A DNA stretch of 29,619 bases from an uncultured Lachnospiraceae bacterium (GTDB lineage Bacteria; Bacillota; Clostridia; Lachnospirales; Lachnospiraceae). Position numbers and translations under genes: made by a program. The notes beneath the pieces are model-generated. The model did not search any database. It had not been told where the DNA came from and worked only from the letters and a program-made list of their open reading frames with translations. The stretch covers positions 1-29,619 of the forward strand of contig CAJTJZ010000025.1 of NCBI GenBank assembly GCA_910576895.1. Direction: 5' to 3'. This document shows, one piece after another, positions 8,032 to 17,400 of the stretch. Each line of letters starts with the position of its first letter. The stretch's first letter is position 1.

Positions 8032-9121
8032 ACTCTCTTTCTGCTGTTTTTAATGCTTCTGCAACAATATGATGCATATCAAAATATTGATACATACCAA
8101 GTCTGCCACCAAAAATAACACGATCTTCCTTTTTAGCAAGTTCTTGATACTTTGCATATAATTCATTATTTTTATCATCATTCATAGGATAATATGGCTC
8201 ATCTCCACGCTTCCAGTTTGCTGGATATTCTCTTGTAATGACTGTTTTTGGCTGTGTACCATATTCAAAATGCTTATGTTCAATAATACGAGTATAAGGA
8301 ACTTCATATTCTGTATAATTTACAACCGCATTTCCCTGATAATTTTCTTTATTAAGAATTTCTGTTTCAAACCGAAGACTTCGATATTCTAATTCACCAA
8401 AACAATAATTATAATATTCATCTATCATGCCAGTAAATAAAACTTTCTTTGCGGATGATTCCAATGCTTCTTTCTCTGTAAAAAAGTCTGTATTTAATCG
8501 AACCTCAACATCTTTTAACATTTTTTCAATCATTCCCGTATAGCCTCCGATTGGGATTCCTTGATAAGAATCATTAAAATAATTATTATCATAAGTAAAT
8601 CGCACTGGAAGTCGTTTAATAATAAAGGAAGGCAGCTCCTTTGCACGTTTTCCCCATTGTTTTTCCGTATAGCCCTTTACAAGCTTTTCATAAATATCAC
8701 GCCCTACAAGACTAATTGCCTGTTCTTCCAAATTTTTCGGTTCTGTAATGCCAGATTCTTTTTTTTGCTCCTCAATCTTTGCCTTTGCCTCTTCTGGTGT
8801 AATCACATTCCATAATGCATGAAAGGTATTCATATTAAATGGTAAGTTATAAAGCTCTTTTTGATATCTTGCTACAGGAGAATTTGTATAGCGGTTAAAT
8901 TCAGCAAATTGATTGATATAATCCCAAACTTCTTTATTGCTTGTATGAAAAATATGAGCTCCATATTGGTGTACCTGAATCCCTTCTATCTCCTTTGTAT
9001 AGATATTTCCGCCAACATGATCCCTGCGTTCAATAACAAGACAAGTTTTTCCACGTTTCTTTGCTTCATAGGCAAAAATAGAACCAAATAATCCTGCTCC
9101 AACAATTAAATAATCGTACAT
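8015..9121 (-). CDS. glf: UDP-galactopyranose mutase
   Basis: Converts UDP-galactopyranose to UDP-galactofuranose, the donor for galactofuranose in surface polysaccharides; a cytosolic flavoenzyme. The 368 residues fit the family (about 370-400). Visible are the FAD dinucleotide-binding start YDYLIVGAGLFG (residues 3-13) with the acidic ERRDHVGGN, the conserved QYGAHIFHTSN (about 53-62), LPFNMNTFHALW, GYTEKQWGK (about 150), and PVRFTYDNNYFND with the GIPIGGYTGM segment. The C-terminal NNELYAKYQE and VIFGGRLGMYQYFDMH complete the FAD site. The start ATG is preceded by AAAGGAG with 8 nt spacing. It leads a run of four genes ending with the HAD hydrolase. Confidence 0.97.
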   Translation of the reverse strand: MYDYLIVGAGLFGSIFAYEAKKRGKTCLVIERRDHVGGNIYTKEIEGIQVHQYGAHIFHTSNKEVWDYINQFAEFNRYTNSPVARYQKELYNLPFNMNTFHALWNVITPEEAKAKIEEQKKESGITEPKNLEEQAISLVGRDIYEKLVKGYTEKQWGKRAKELPSFIIKRLPVRFTYDNNYFNDSYQGIPIGGYTGMIEKMLKDVEVRLNTDFFTEKEALESSAKKVLFTGMIDEYYNYCFGELEYRSLRFETEILNKENYQGNAVVNYTEYEVPYTRIIEHKHFEYGTQPKTVITREYPANWKRGDEPYYPMNDDKNNELYAKYQELAKKEDRVIFGGRLGMYQYFDMHHIVAEALKTAEREFDLCE

Positions 9122-9214
9122 AAATTAATCTCCTTTTTCTATAAATATTATTATATTTTATTATGTTTTTCTATATCCTCCAAGTGGACTGCCTTATTAA
9201 AAAATTATTATTGT

Positions 9215-9616
9215 TTATTTTGTTTGAGCCATGGAGAATAAAGTATCTTTTAAAAGCTTAGAGAAGTTAATGTTATTTTTTTCAGCGAAAGTATTTAGCC
9301 ATGCAGGAATCGTGAGATTTTTTCTTACCAATCTTTCTCCATATTTTTCTTCATAAGCATCTATATCAAGTAATAACATATTTACCATACATCCATCTTC
9401 AATAATTATTTTAGAATAATCAGAAGCAGGTGGTATTTTTTCCCCATCTTCAAGTTCTCCTAAGATCCAACCACTAGCTGCATCAATTCCCATTTCAATT
9501 GCTTGTTCTAAGTTTTTTCCCTCTGTTACACAACCATGCAAATCTGGAAATTCTACTACATATCCGCCGCTTTGGTCTGAAAAAGGTCTAAATATAGCTG
9601 GATAAATTAATTTCAA
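9215..9616 (-). CDS. hicB: HicB-family antitoxin
   Basis: A 133-residue protein. The N-terminal part (about 1-70) is the degenerate RNase-H-like HicB fold: MKLIYPAIFRPF, GGYVVEFPDLHGCVTEGKN, LEQAIEMGIDAASGWI. The C-terminal LTIPAWLNTFAEKNNINFSK is a ribbon-helix-helix or short DNA-binding segment typical of longer HicB proteins that repress their own operon. It lies 40 nt downstream of hicA in the same transcript, the usual toxin-first order for this family. The ATG follows AGGAGATGAATATT on the minus strand. It neutralises HicA and probably binds the palindrome in the hicA promoter; the operator link is an inference. Confidence 0.93.
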   Translation of the reverse strand: MKLIYPAIFRPFSDQSGGYVVEFPDLHGCVTEGKNLEQAIEMGIDAASGWILGELEDGEKIPPASDYSKIIIEDGCMVNMLLLDIDAYEEKYGERLVRKNLTIPAWLNTFAEKNNINFSKLLKDTLFSMAQTK

Positions 9617-9656
9617 TAATATTCATCTCCTATCTATATAATTAAATATATAAAAT

Positions 9657-9836
9657 TTATAGCCCTGCTTGAGCCATAATTGATTTTACTGTATCAGGAT
9701 TTAAATCCCCTCCATGTTCAGGTATCGTTACTTTTCCGGGTTTTGTTGGATGTTTATATTGATGATGCGAACCTTTTTGTTTTACTTGATACCAACCGTC
9801 TTTTAATATTATATTCTCAACTTCTCTAAATCTCAT
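9657..9836 (-). CDS. hicA: HicA-family mRNA interferase toxin
   Basis: A 59-residue protein. It starts MRFREVENIILKDGW and contains the dsRBD-like HicA hallmark QKGSHHQYKHP (residues 20-30, active His24 or His25) followed by KVTIPEHGGDLNPDTVKSI and AQAGL at the end. The family cleaves mRNA and blocks translation. The ATG is preceded by an excellent AAGGAGG with 6-7 nt spacing. It lies directly upstream of hicB, with its own strong promoter at 9887-9915. Length is normal and all conserved positions are present, so the toxin looks intact. Confidence 0.93.
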   Translation of the reverse strand: MRFREVENIILKDGWYQVKQKGSHHQYKHPTKPGKVTIPEHGGDLNPDTVKSIMAQAGL

Positions 9837-9886
9837 TCTATTCCTCCTTATTTATTTATGGCATCACTCCTTTTTTATTTCATTAC

Positions 9887-9915
9887 ATTATAATGCGTAT
9901 CATACGTATTGTCAA
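9887..9915 (-). promoter_or_regulatory. hicAB promoter with embedded palindrome
   Basis: On the minus strand TTGACA (9915-9910) and TATAAT (9892-9887) are separated by exactly 17 bp: a full consensus match in both hexamers. The spacer, 9892-9910 on the plus strand, is the near-perfect inverted repeat AATGCGTAT-C-ATACGTATT (8 of 9 paired), the best candidate for a HicB operator because bound repressor would cover the polymerase site. It lies 5 bp beyond the stop of the CYTH gene, so hicAB is transcribed separately from addBA. Confidence 0.85.
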
Positions 9916-9920
9916 CAAAT

Positions 9921-10436
9921 TTATTCTATATCCAACTTAGAAACTGTTGCTAAATAATTATTTGTATATCTCTTATCATTGCTTACATCTTCTCCAAACC
10001 ATTCTGGCGGCTGAAATTTTTTCATAATTTCTATTGTAGGAAACTCTACTTCTACAATAACAAGCCCCTTGAAACTGCCTTCAAAAATATCAAGTTCTGC
10101 TTTTAATGAATACCCTTCTTGTTTTAATGGAATCAAATATCTTGTTTTAGAAATCAAATTTCCATCTATTTTTTCCCGTAAATGTTCGTATCCCTCTTTA
10201 TTTAATGGAACTTCTAATTCATGACAAATTTTTGCTTCTTGATTTTCTTTTAGTCCAAAAAGTGATTTATAAGTTAAAATATAATCTTCATTGCTACGCC
10301 GTATCCGCACAATTGGATTTGTACAAAGATATCCTTGTTCTATCACTTTTTTCTTATACTGTGATAAATTCTCTGGCAGTTTTTTTATTTTAAATTTCTT
10401 TTCTATTTCCAAATCATCATCTTTTTCTGTTTTCAT
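9921..10436 (-). CDS. CYTH-domain protein (triphosphate tunnel family)
   Basis: A 171-residue protein. The CYTH fold binds inorganic triphosphate or organic triphosphates in a beta-tunnel. The signature ExExK is present as EIEKK (residues 10-14), followed by the alternating charged strands VRIRRSNEDYILTYKS (about 43-58), CHELEVPL, KTRYLIPL, LKAELDIFEGSFKGLVIVEV with the C-terminal EVEFP. These supply the tunnel's Lys, Arg and Glu residues. Length fits the short bacterial members (about 150-190). Substrate (tripolyphosphate, thiamine triphosphate or other) cannot be decided from sequence. It follows addA by 45 nt with AAAGGAA as ribosome site, so it may be read through from addBA. Confidence 0.88.
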   Translation of the reverse strand: MKTEKDDDLEIEKKFKIKKLPENLSQYKKKVIEQGYLCTNPIVRIRRSNEDYILTYKSLFGLKENQEAKICHELEVPLNKEGYEHLREKIDGNLISKTRYLIPLKQEGYSLKAELDIFEGSFKGLVIVEVEFPTIEIMKKFQPPEWFGEDVSNDKRYTNNYLATVSKLDIE

Positions 10437-10481
10437 ATTATAAATTCCTTTCTTTTTTCTATTTTTTATAATTTTCTATTC

Positions 10482-13400
10482 TTATTCACAAGTTATTAGT
10501 TTCCCCAAATGAAAAGAATATAAATATTTTTCTTCCACTGGCAAATTTCTTGTTCTTTTTAATGCTTCTCCATAATATTCCAATTGTTTTAAATATCTCT
10601 TTTTTAATTTCTCCTCTTTTACTCTATCTGTTTTATAATCTAATAAAATTAATTTTCCATTTTCTTCAAAAAATAAATCAATCACACCTTGTACAAGCAC
10701 AATCTCTTTTTTGTTTTCCTTTTCTTTTGTTTGTGTTTTTTTATTTTTATCAAGAAAGATAGCTGCATCCATTCCCATAACAAAGGGTTGTTCTCGAAAA
10801 AGTTTTCCATTTTTTTGTGCTTCCACAATTCGTTTTCCTATAGGGCAGGCAAGAAATTCCTGTAATTTTTCTACTTTTATTTTTCTATATCCTTCTGGTG
10901 TTAAAATTCCTTTTTTCTCCATATTTTTTAATTGTTCTCGAATTTTTTCTATCGTATTTACATTAGTAAAATCTATATGACACATTGCTTCATGATAAAG
11001 CGTACCAATCATAATACCCCCCATTTTCTTTTCCTCTTTTGGTTTTATAAAGGAAGGTATTAATTTTTCTCTTAATTCTAATTCTTCTACAGAATTTATA
11101 GTAAGTAATTCATCTGTATCTGGCACATCAATAATGGCACGACCTAAATTTTCAGAAAAAAATGTTTCTTCTTTTTCTAAATACTCTTCATCAAAATTAT
11201 CTTCCAAAGACTCCCATTCTTCCATAGCAGATGCTCTTTTTAATTCTGATACCGTAAATTTTGTTTTTAACTGCATTTCTTCCTGATAAGGATATACTTC
11301 TTCCATTTGTTCAAAAATTTCTTTTTTATATTCTTTATATAAATATTCTTTTTCTTCTTCTAACTCCATTTCTCCATGATGCAAAAGATCCTGCCGTTTC
11401 CATTCTCTTGTATTTTCCATACCAATTGCCTGAAAAACTAAATCTTCGGAACTACCTTCTTTTATTTTTATTTTACAAGTATCAAAACCTGTTTTACTAT
11501 TTTCTTTTACTGGCATTTCCTGTAAAAATACTGGCATAATAAGATCTAAAAATGTTTTTGCATTTTCAAGTACATGAATCGGAATCTTTCCTGCCATACC
11601 CTGCCATATCCATTTCCGTTTCTTTTCCTCTGTTTTTTCCACATATCCTGTTAAAATCAGCTTTTCTTTGGCACGTGTCATTGCCACATAAAGAACACGC
11701 AATTCTTCTGCTAGTGTTTCCATAATCATATCTTTTTGTAATACTTTTTTTAATACGGTTGGTACTTGAATCCTTTTCTCTAAATCTACAAAATCTGCCC
11801 CTGCAAAAAGCTCTTGATGAATCACAATATTTTTTCTTGTATCCATCAAATTAAATTGTTTTCCAAGTCCAGATACAAAAACAACTGGAAATTCCAGTCC
11901 TTTACTTTTATGAATACTCATAATTTGTACGGCATCTATATTGTTAAATGTTTCTGCTTCGCCAAAATCAATCTCATATTTTTTTAATCGTTCCATATAA
12001 CGATTAAATTGAAATAGGCCATGATAACTTGTTTTTTCAAAATCCCCTGCTTTTTGAATTAACATTCTTACATTTCCATAACGTTTTTCTCCATCTGGCA
12101 TAGCACGTACACAATCATCGTATCCAGTAATCATTAAAATTTGTTCCATTAATTCTGGAACAGTTAAACAAGCTGCAAGACTGCGAAAATCACCTATTTG
12201 TTTAAAAAACAATTGTAATTCCTGCTGCAATTTTATTTGATTATCTTCCTGCCATACAGTATCGATAAATTCCCGACATGCATTATAGAGTTTATTATCT
12301 TTTTCCTTCTTTTTTTCTATATCAAATTCCTCTTTTTTTCTTGTCATACTACAAATAATAGCAAGATCCATTTCAGAAAATCCTCCAATTGGAGAAAGCA
12401 TAACTGCTGCCAGTGGAATATCTTGCTGTTCATTATCAATTAATTTTAATAAATTTAGTAATATCTTTACCTCCGAAGCTTCAAAATATCCTTTTGCTGT
12501 CGCTGTTACTGCTGGAATCCCCATTTCCTGCAAAATTTTTAAAAATGTTTCTGACCAACCACTCATAGTACGAAGTAAAATTGCAATATCCCCATATCTT
12601 ATGGGACGTAATGGGTTATCTAAAGATGCTCCCTCAGCACTTGCATTATCACGAACTTGAAATTTTTGTTCTAATACAAGTTTTTGAATCCTTGCTGCAA
12701 TATGGGCTGCTTCTAATTCTATTTTCCCCTGTTCTGGATTCTTTTTTTCCTTTTCTCCCGGTGTTACTAATATAATTTCGCTTTCATCTTGTTCATTTGG
12801 AAGATAAGAATCTCCTGCCCCATAATAAAGTGCAGCCGCTTTATCATATTCAATATTTCCAAGCTGACTTCCCATAATTCTTGAAAAAAGATAATTAACA
12901 ATATCAAGAACAGACTGCCTGCTTCTAAAATTTTTACTTAAATCTATTTTATGACTTTCTGCTTCTGGTTTTCCAAAGGTATCTTCTATATTACAATTTT
13001 GATATTTATGATATTTTTCCATAAATAGTTCTGGTCTTGCCAGTCGAAATTTATAAATACTCTGTTTTACATCTCCTACCATAAATAAATTATTTCCTTT
13101 AGAAATCGCCGTTAAAATGACTTCCTGCAAACGATTGCTATCTTGATATTCATCAATCATAATTTCTTCAAAATATTCTCTAAGTTCTAAAGCTGCCTTT
13201 GTTGGAGTACCATCCTTATCTACTAAAATTTTTAAAGCAAGATGCTCCTGATCAGAAAAATCTAAGATATTACGTTCCATCTTTGCTTTCTGATATGCTT
13301 TTAAAAATAATAATATAATATCATACATAGCAAGCATTGGAACAACTGTTCCAAGTAAATCTTTTCTAAGCTCTGCCTCCATCGCTTCTCCAATCGATTT

Positions 13401-14483
13401 CTTTTCTTCTATAAATTCTGTTTCCTGTTTTACAACTTCTGTTTCATTAGAAAATTCTTTTAAAAAATCCTTTTCTTCTTTTCTTTTTTTCTTCTCTTTT
13501 TTTGAAAGCTCTGGAAAATATGATTTTTTTATCAAAGAGACTGCTGTTTTTACGGCATCTCTTCCATCTTTAATTTCTTGTATTAAATCTGGAGAAATTT
13601 TTTCTTTTTCTGTCTTTTTTATCCTTCCAAGTCTTGCAAATGATAATTCTGAAAAAGCATTTGCATAACTTATATAATTATCTGACAAAAGAAGATCATG
13701 AAATAATTCCAAATCTAACTCTAAGGTTTCTTGATAGGGAATTAATCCTGCTTCTTGTTCACACAACTTAATTAATCGCACAATTTCTTTTTGATAACTT
13801 TCTAAATCAGAATGTAAAAATAAAAGCAACTTTTTCATCCATTCCTGCTCCTCTAATGGAGTTGTTGAAATTGCTTCTATCTCTTTTCTTTTTTCTAAAA
13901 GCCAGCCTTCAGGATCTGGATAAGCTGCTGCTGCATTATAGACAGATAAAATAATTGTTTCGATTGCTTCATCACTTCTACCGGGTGCATAGCTATCTAC
14001 AAATTGCAAAAAACCCGGAAATTTCTCTGCCTCTTGATAAGCTGTTTCTAAAACATCTTCTAAAATATCTTCTTGGAGCAATTTAAGTTCTGCATTATCA
14101 GCAATCCGAAAGGAAGGATCTAAATTTGCTTCTTGAAAATGATTTCTTAACACTTCTGCACAAAAACTATCAATTGTCATAATATGAGATTTATGAAGCA
14201 ATGCGATTTGTTTTTGAAAATTTTTATTATCAGCATAAGATAACCCTTGTTCAAATGCTTTTTCTAACGATTTTTCCATTCGTTCCCGCATTTCCGCCGC
14301 TGCTGCATTTGTAAAAGTTACAACTAATAAACGATCAATATCAATAGGATGTTCCGAAGAAGATATCATAGAAAGAATCCTCTCAATTAAAACACTTGTT
14401 TTTCCAGAACCAGCAGCGGCAGCAACTAAAATATTACAACCATGCAATGCAATTGCCTTTTTTTGTTCCTTTGTCCGTTCCAT
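10482..14483 (-). CDS. addA: ATP-dependent helicase/nuclease subunit A
   Basis: The UvrD-type helicase and nuclease subunit of AddAB, which processes double-strand breaks for RecA-mediated recombination. Length is 1333 residues, somewhat longer than the usual 1200-1250. Visible are Walker A AAAGSGKTS (about 22-30), motif Ia VVTFTNAAAAEMRERM (54-69), TIDSFCAEVLRNHF (103-116), Walker B DEYQDSN (444-450), GDVKQSIYKFRLARPELF, NFRSR, MSIHKSKGLEFPVVFVSGLG (motif V) and LRVLYVAMTRAKEKLIL (motif VI). The C-terminal RecB-like nuclease has LLDYKTDR and an upstream GTLYHEAM His. A Lys/Glu-rich insertion lies at about 325-365. The start codon directly abuts the addB stop (TAAATG), so the pair is translationally coupled. 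Confidence 0.96.
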   Translation of the reverse strand: MERTKEQKKAIALHGCNILVAAAAGSGKTSVLIERILSMISSSEHPIDIDRLLVVTFTNAAAAEMRERMEKSLEKAFEQGLSYADNKNFQKQIALLHKSHIMTIDSFCAEVLRNHFQEANLDPSFRIADNAELKLLQEDILEDVLETAYQEAEKFPGFLQFVDSYAPGRSDEAIETIILSVYNAAAAYPDPEGWLLEKRKEIEAISTTPLEEQEWMKKLLLFLHSDLESYQKEIVRLIKLCEQEAGLIPYQETLELDLELFHDLLLSDNYISYANAFSELSFARLGRIKKTEKEKISPDLIQEIKDGRDAVKTAVSLIKKSYFPELSKKEKKKRKEEKDFLKEFSNETEVVKQETEFIEEKKSIGEAMEAELRKDLLGTVVPMLAMYDIILLFLKAYQKAKMERNILDFSDQEHLALKILVDKDGTPTKAALELREYFEEIMIDEYQDSNRLQEVILTAISKGNNLFMVGDVKQSIYKFRLARPELFMEKYHKYQNCNIEDTFGKPEAESHKIDLSKNFRSRQSVLDIVNYLFSRIMGSQLGNIEYDKAAALYYGAGDSYLPNEQDESEIILVTPGEKEKKNPEQGKIELEAAHIAARIQKLVLEQKFQVRDNASAEGASLDNPLRPIRYGDIAILLRTMSGWSETFLKILQEMGIPAVTATAKGYFEASEVKILLNLLKLIDNEQQDIPLAAVMLSPIGGFSEMDLAIICSMTRKKEEFDIEKKKEKDNKLYNACREFIDTVWQEDNQIKLQQELQLFFKQIGDFRSLAACLTVPELMEQILMITGYDDCVRAMPDGEKRYGNVRMLIQKAGDFEKTSYHGLFQFNRYMERLKKYEIDFGEAETFNNIDAVQIMSIHKSKGLEFPVVFVSGLGKQFNLMDTRKNIVIHQELFAGADFVDLEKRIQVPTVLKKVLQKDMIMETLAEELRVLYVAMTRAKEKLILTGYVEKTEEKKRKWIWQGMAGKIPIHVLENAKTFLDLIMPVFLQEMPVKENSKTGFDTCKIKIKEGSSEDLVFQAIGMENTREWKRQDLLHHGEMELEEEKEYLYKEYKKEIFEQMEEVYPYQEEMQLKTKFTVSELKRASAMEEWESLEDNFDEEYLEKEETFFSENLGRAIIDVPDTDELLTINSVEELELREKLIPSFIKPKEEKKMGGIMIGTLYHEAMCHIDFTNVNTIEKIREQLKNMEKKGILTPEGYRKIKVEKLQEFLACPIGKRIVEAQKNGKLFREQPFVMGMDAAIFLDKNKKTQTKEKENKKEIVLVQGVIDLFFEENGKLILLDYKTDRVKEEKLKKRYLKQLEYYGEALKRTRNLPVEEKYLYSFHLGKLITCE

Positions 14484-17400
14484 TTATTCTTCTCCTTCCT
14501 TTTGATCCTCTTTTTTATCTTCTTCTGTCTTTCTCCAAGTAGAAATATCTTCTGGCACATTCTGTTTTGATAAAATACGAAATGTCCCCTCTTGCATAGG
14601 ATCTTTTGGATTACACATTTCTTTATAACTACAATATTGACATGCCGTATCTTCTGCTGATTTTTTATAAGGATTTTTTTCCATTTTTCCATCTAAAATT
14701 TCTTTTCCAAAACGCACCATAGTATCTTGTACATAATCCATCAAATCTGATAATTCCTCACTATCTGCAATAAGAGAAGATCGAGAATCAATTTCACTTT
14801 TTGAAGTAACTGCAAAAGGAATCACATCAGAACTTGCCGATGCTCGAAATTTTCCATCAATTACCATATCCTGATCTTGTATCGAAACCATAGTTTCTTT
14901 TTTATTTGAAATTCCATCTAGCTTCAATTGATCTCTCCATGCATTTTCCTCTGGTTCTTTTTCTTTTGCAAAAGGATCATCAATACGATAATAATAAGCA
15001 CCTGCTGTATAAGTACCCAGTCCATTTTCTTTTGTTTCTTCTGTATCTTCCATTCCCTCTTTTTGCATTGCCGATTCCATCCCTGCCCGTAAATATATCA
15101 TAAGCTGCATTTGCAAGCCATAATAAACATCTAATAGAGAAAACTCTTTTTTTCCTGTTTTATAATCCACAACTCTAATCGCTAATGGTTCTTGTTTTGT
15201 TTGATCTAAACGATCAATTTGTCCATGTAAATGAATGCTTTCCTGTTCTGATAAAAGAATTTTTGTTGATGGCAATTTCATTTTAGAAAAATTAATTTCA
15301 TATCCTGATGGCTCCATAGTACCTTTTAAAACCTGATAAACAAGAATTTCCGTTGTTTTTTGCAGCATTTTTCGGATACGTTCCAGAAAATGATAATTTC
15401 TTGCAGTATCATTTAAAAGTTCTTTTGCTCCGGGAATTTTTTCCTCTTGTAATGTTTCCATTAAACTTTCTTCTGTTAAACGAATCCGAACTTCTTCTTC
15501 TTGCTGCGAAAAACCATGCCATCCCCCTTCTAATTTAGAAGCCTTTTCCCCAAAAATACAAAGTGCTTTATGAAATACATTTCCAATATCAATAGAACGC
15601 AGCATAAATTCCTGTCGTTCTCTAAGACGCAGACCATAAGCAAGAAAATGTGCATACTGACAGGCTGCATATTGTTCAAATCTTGTTACACTTCCATATA
15701 AATCCTTTCCATAAAGCAATCTTGCAATATTTTTGGGAAGTTGTGCCTTTCCATTGCCACCAAATGCACAAAACAATAATTGTTTCCACTTTTTTGGCTG
15801 TTTTTCTTTATAATAAGAAAATAGACTTTTCCAAAGGATTGGCATTGTTTCCCAATCTTTATAAAAACGCAGTCCTTCTAAAAAATAATGGCTGCCATAA
15901 TCAGCACCAAGAATAGAACAAACATCCGTTTCTTTTTCAAGCAAAGAATCTTTATTTTCTACTGTAAATTGAAATCCATTTTCTACTATAATTTCTTTTA
16001 ATTCTGGAAATACTGTTTGTATTTTCCGAAGCAAATAGGAAGGGCGAAGTGCATTACACTCCTGATCCATTCGACAATAAGAAAGCTGTAAAAAAGAATC
16101 TGGCTTTGTTAATGTTAAATAAAGATAAAATTGCCCACGATATCCAAGTTCTCTTTGTGTTGGTGCTAATTCAAATTCCCGACTACTTAAATATTCCCGT
16201 TCTAAATCCGATAGAATACCGCCATGACTTGCTACTTTTGGTACAATACCATCATTTAATCCAATAAAAAATAGTGCCTTTAAATGATTAAGTCTAGTAC
16301 GTTCCAAGTCTCCAATAATCACCTGATCAAGTCCGGGCGGAATCAATCCTATTTTTACCTCAGCAATCCCTGCATCAAATAATTCCATAAATTCCCGCAA
16401 AGTTACTATCTCATCACCAAGCAATTCTGCCATACGTTCCAAAAGTTCCATAACTTTTTTATATACTTGTGCATATTCCCGTTCTAAGTTATGTTCTCCC
16501 TTTTGCCGAAAATAAGTTTCATATCCCCAAAGTTGTTCCTCACAATGCATAACTTGACTATATTCATATAAAGCATAGACATAATCTAAAACTTTAATTT
16601 TTCCTTTTCTCTTCCTTTTTGCAGTTTTTTCTTTTGCTTCTTTATTTTCTTCTATTTTATTATTTATAATAAATAAGTCATACCCAATCCTACCTGCTGA
16701 CGGTGCAACTAATTCTAAAAACTGCTGCCGAAATTTATTTAATTCTGGAAGCTGTTCTTTTATTTCTTCCGAATATGCTCGTTCCCATTCCTTTTTCCAA
16801 CGTTTTCTACCTCGAATCCCTGTTGCTAAAACATAATTTTCTATTCTATCTTTTTCTTCTTTTTTCCATGGCATCAAACCATTTCCAAGATGACGAAATA
16901 CTGCTTCATAACTAAAATCTTTTTCAAGCATAGCAAGAAAGGAACGTAAAAATTCTACATAAGGATTCGAAAGAATACTTTTTTTATAATCCATAAAAAA
17001 CGGCACACCTGCTTTACGAAAACAATAAGCTGCTGTTTGTGCATATCCTTCCATATCCCCCGTAATCACAGCAATATCCCGATAACGATATCCATTTCTT
17101 ATAAGACCTTTGATTTTCTTTAATACAAGCCATAGTTCTTCTTCTGGATTTAAAGCTGCATATAAAGAAATTCTCTCTGGCTTCTTCATATATTTTTGAT
17201 ATGGATAACGAAATATCATTTGTTCCAAATGTGCTAATTCTTTTACATTTATAAACCGATAAGGAACTTGTCCTTTAGAAGTATAACATAGTTCAAAAGA
17301 AGAACCTGTTTCTTTTGCTATTTCTATTAAATGAAATAACATTTTTTTACTCATAGAAAATAATTCAAAATCATCCCATGTTTTAGAAATCTTTTCTCTT

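Noticed and set aside
14426..14692. Minus-strand frame spanning the addB/addA junction
   Set aside because: Out-of-frame shadow of two well-supported genes with very basic, low-complexity composition.
10550..16915. Many plus-strand open frames inside addA and addB rich in Phe, Leu and Ile
   Set aside because: They mirror Lys/Glu-rich minus-strand coding sequence; no ribosome sites and no family resemblance.
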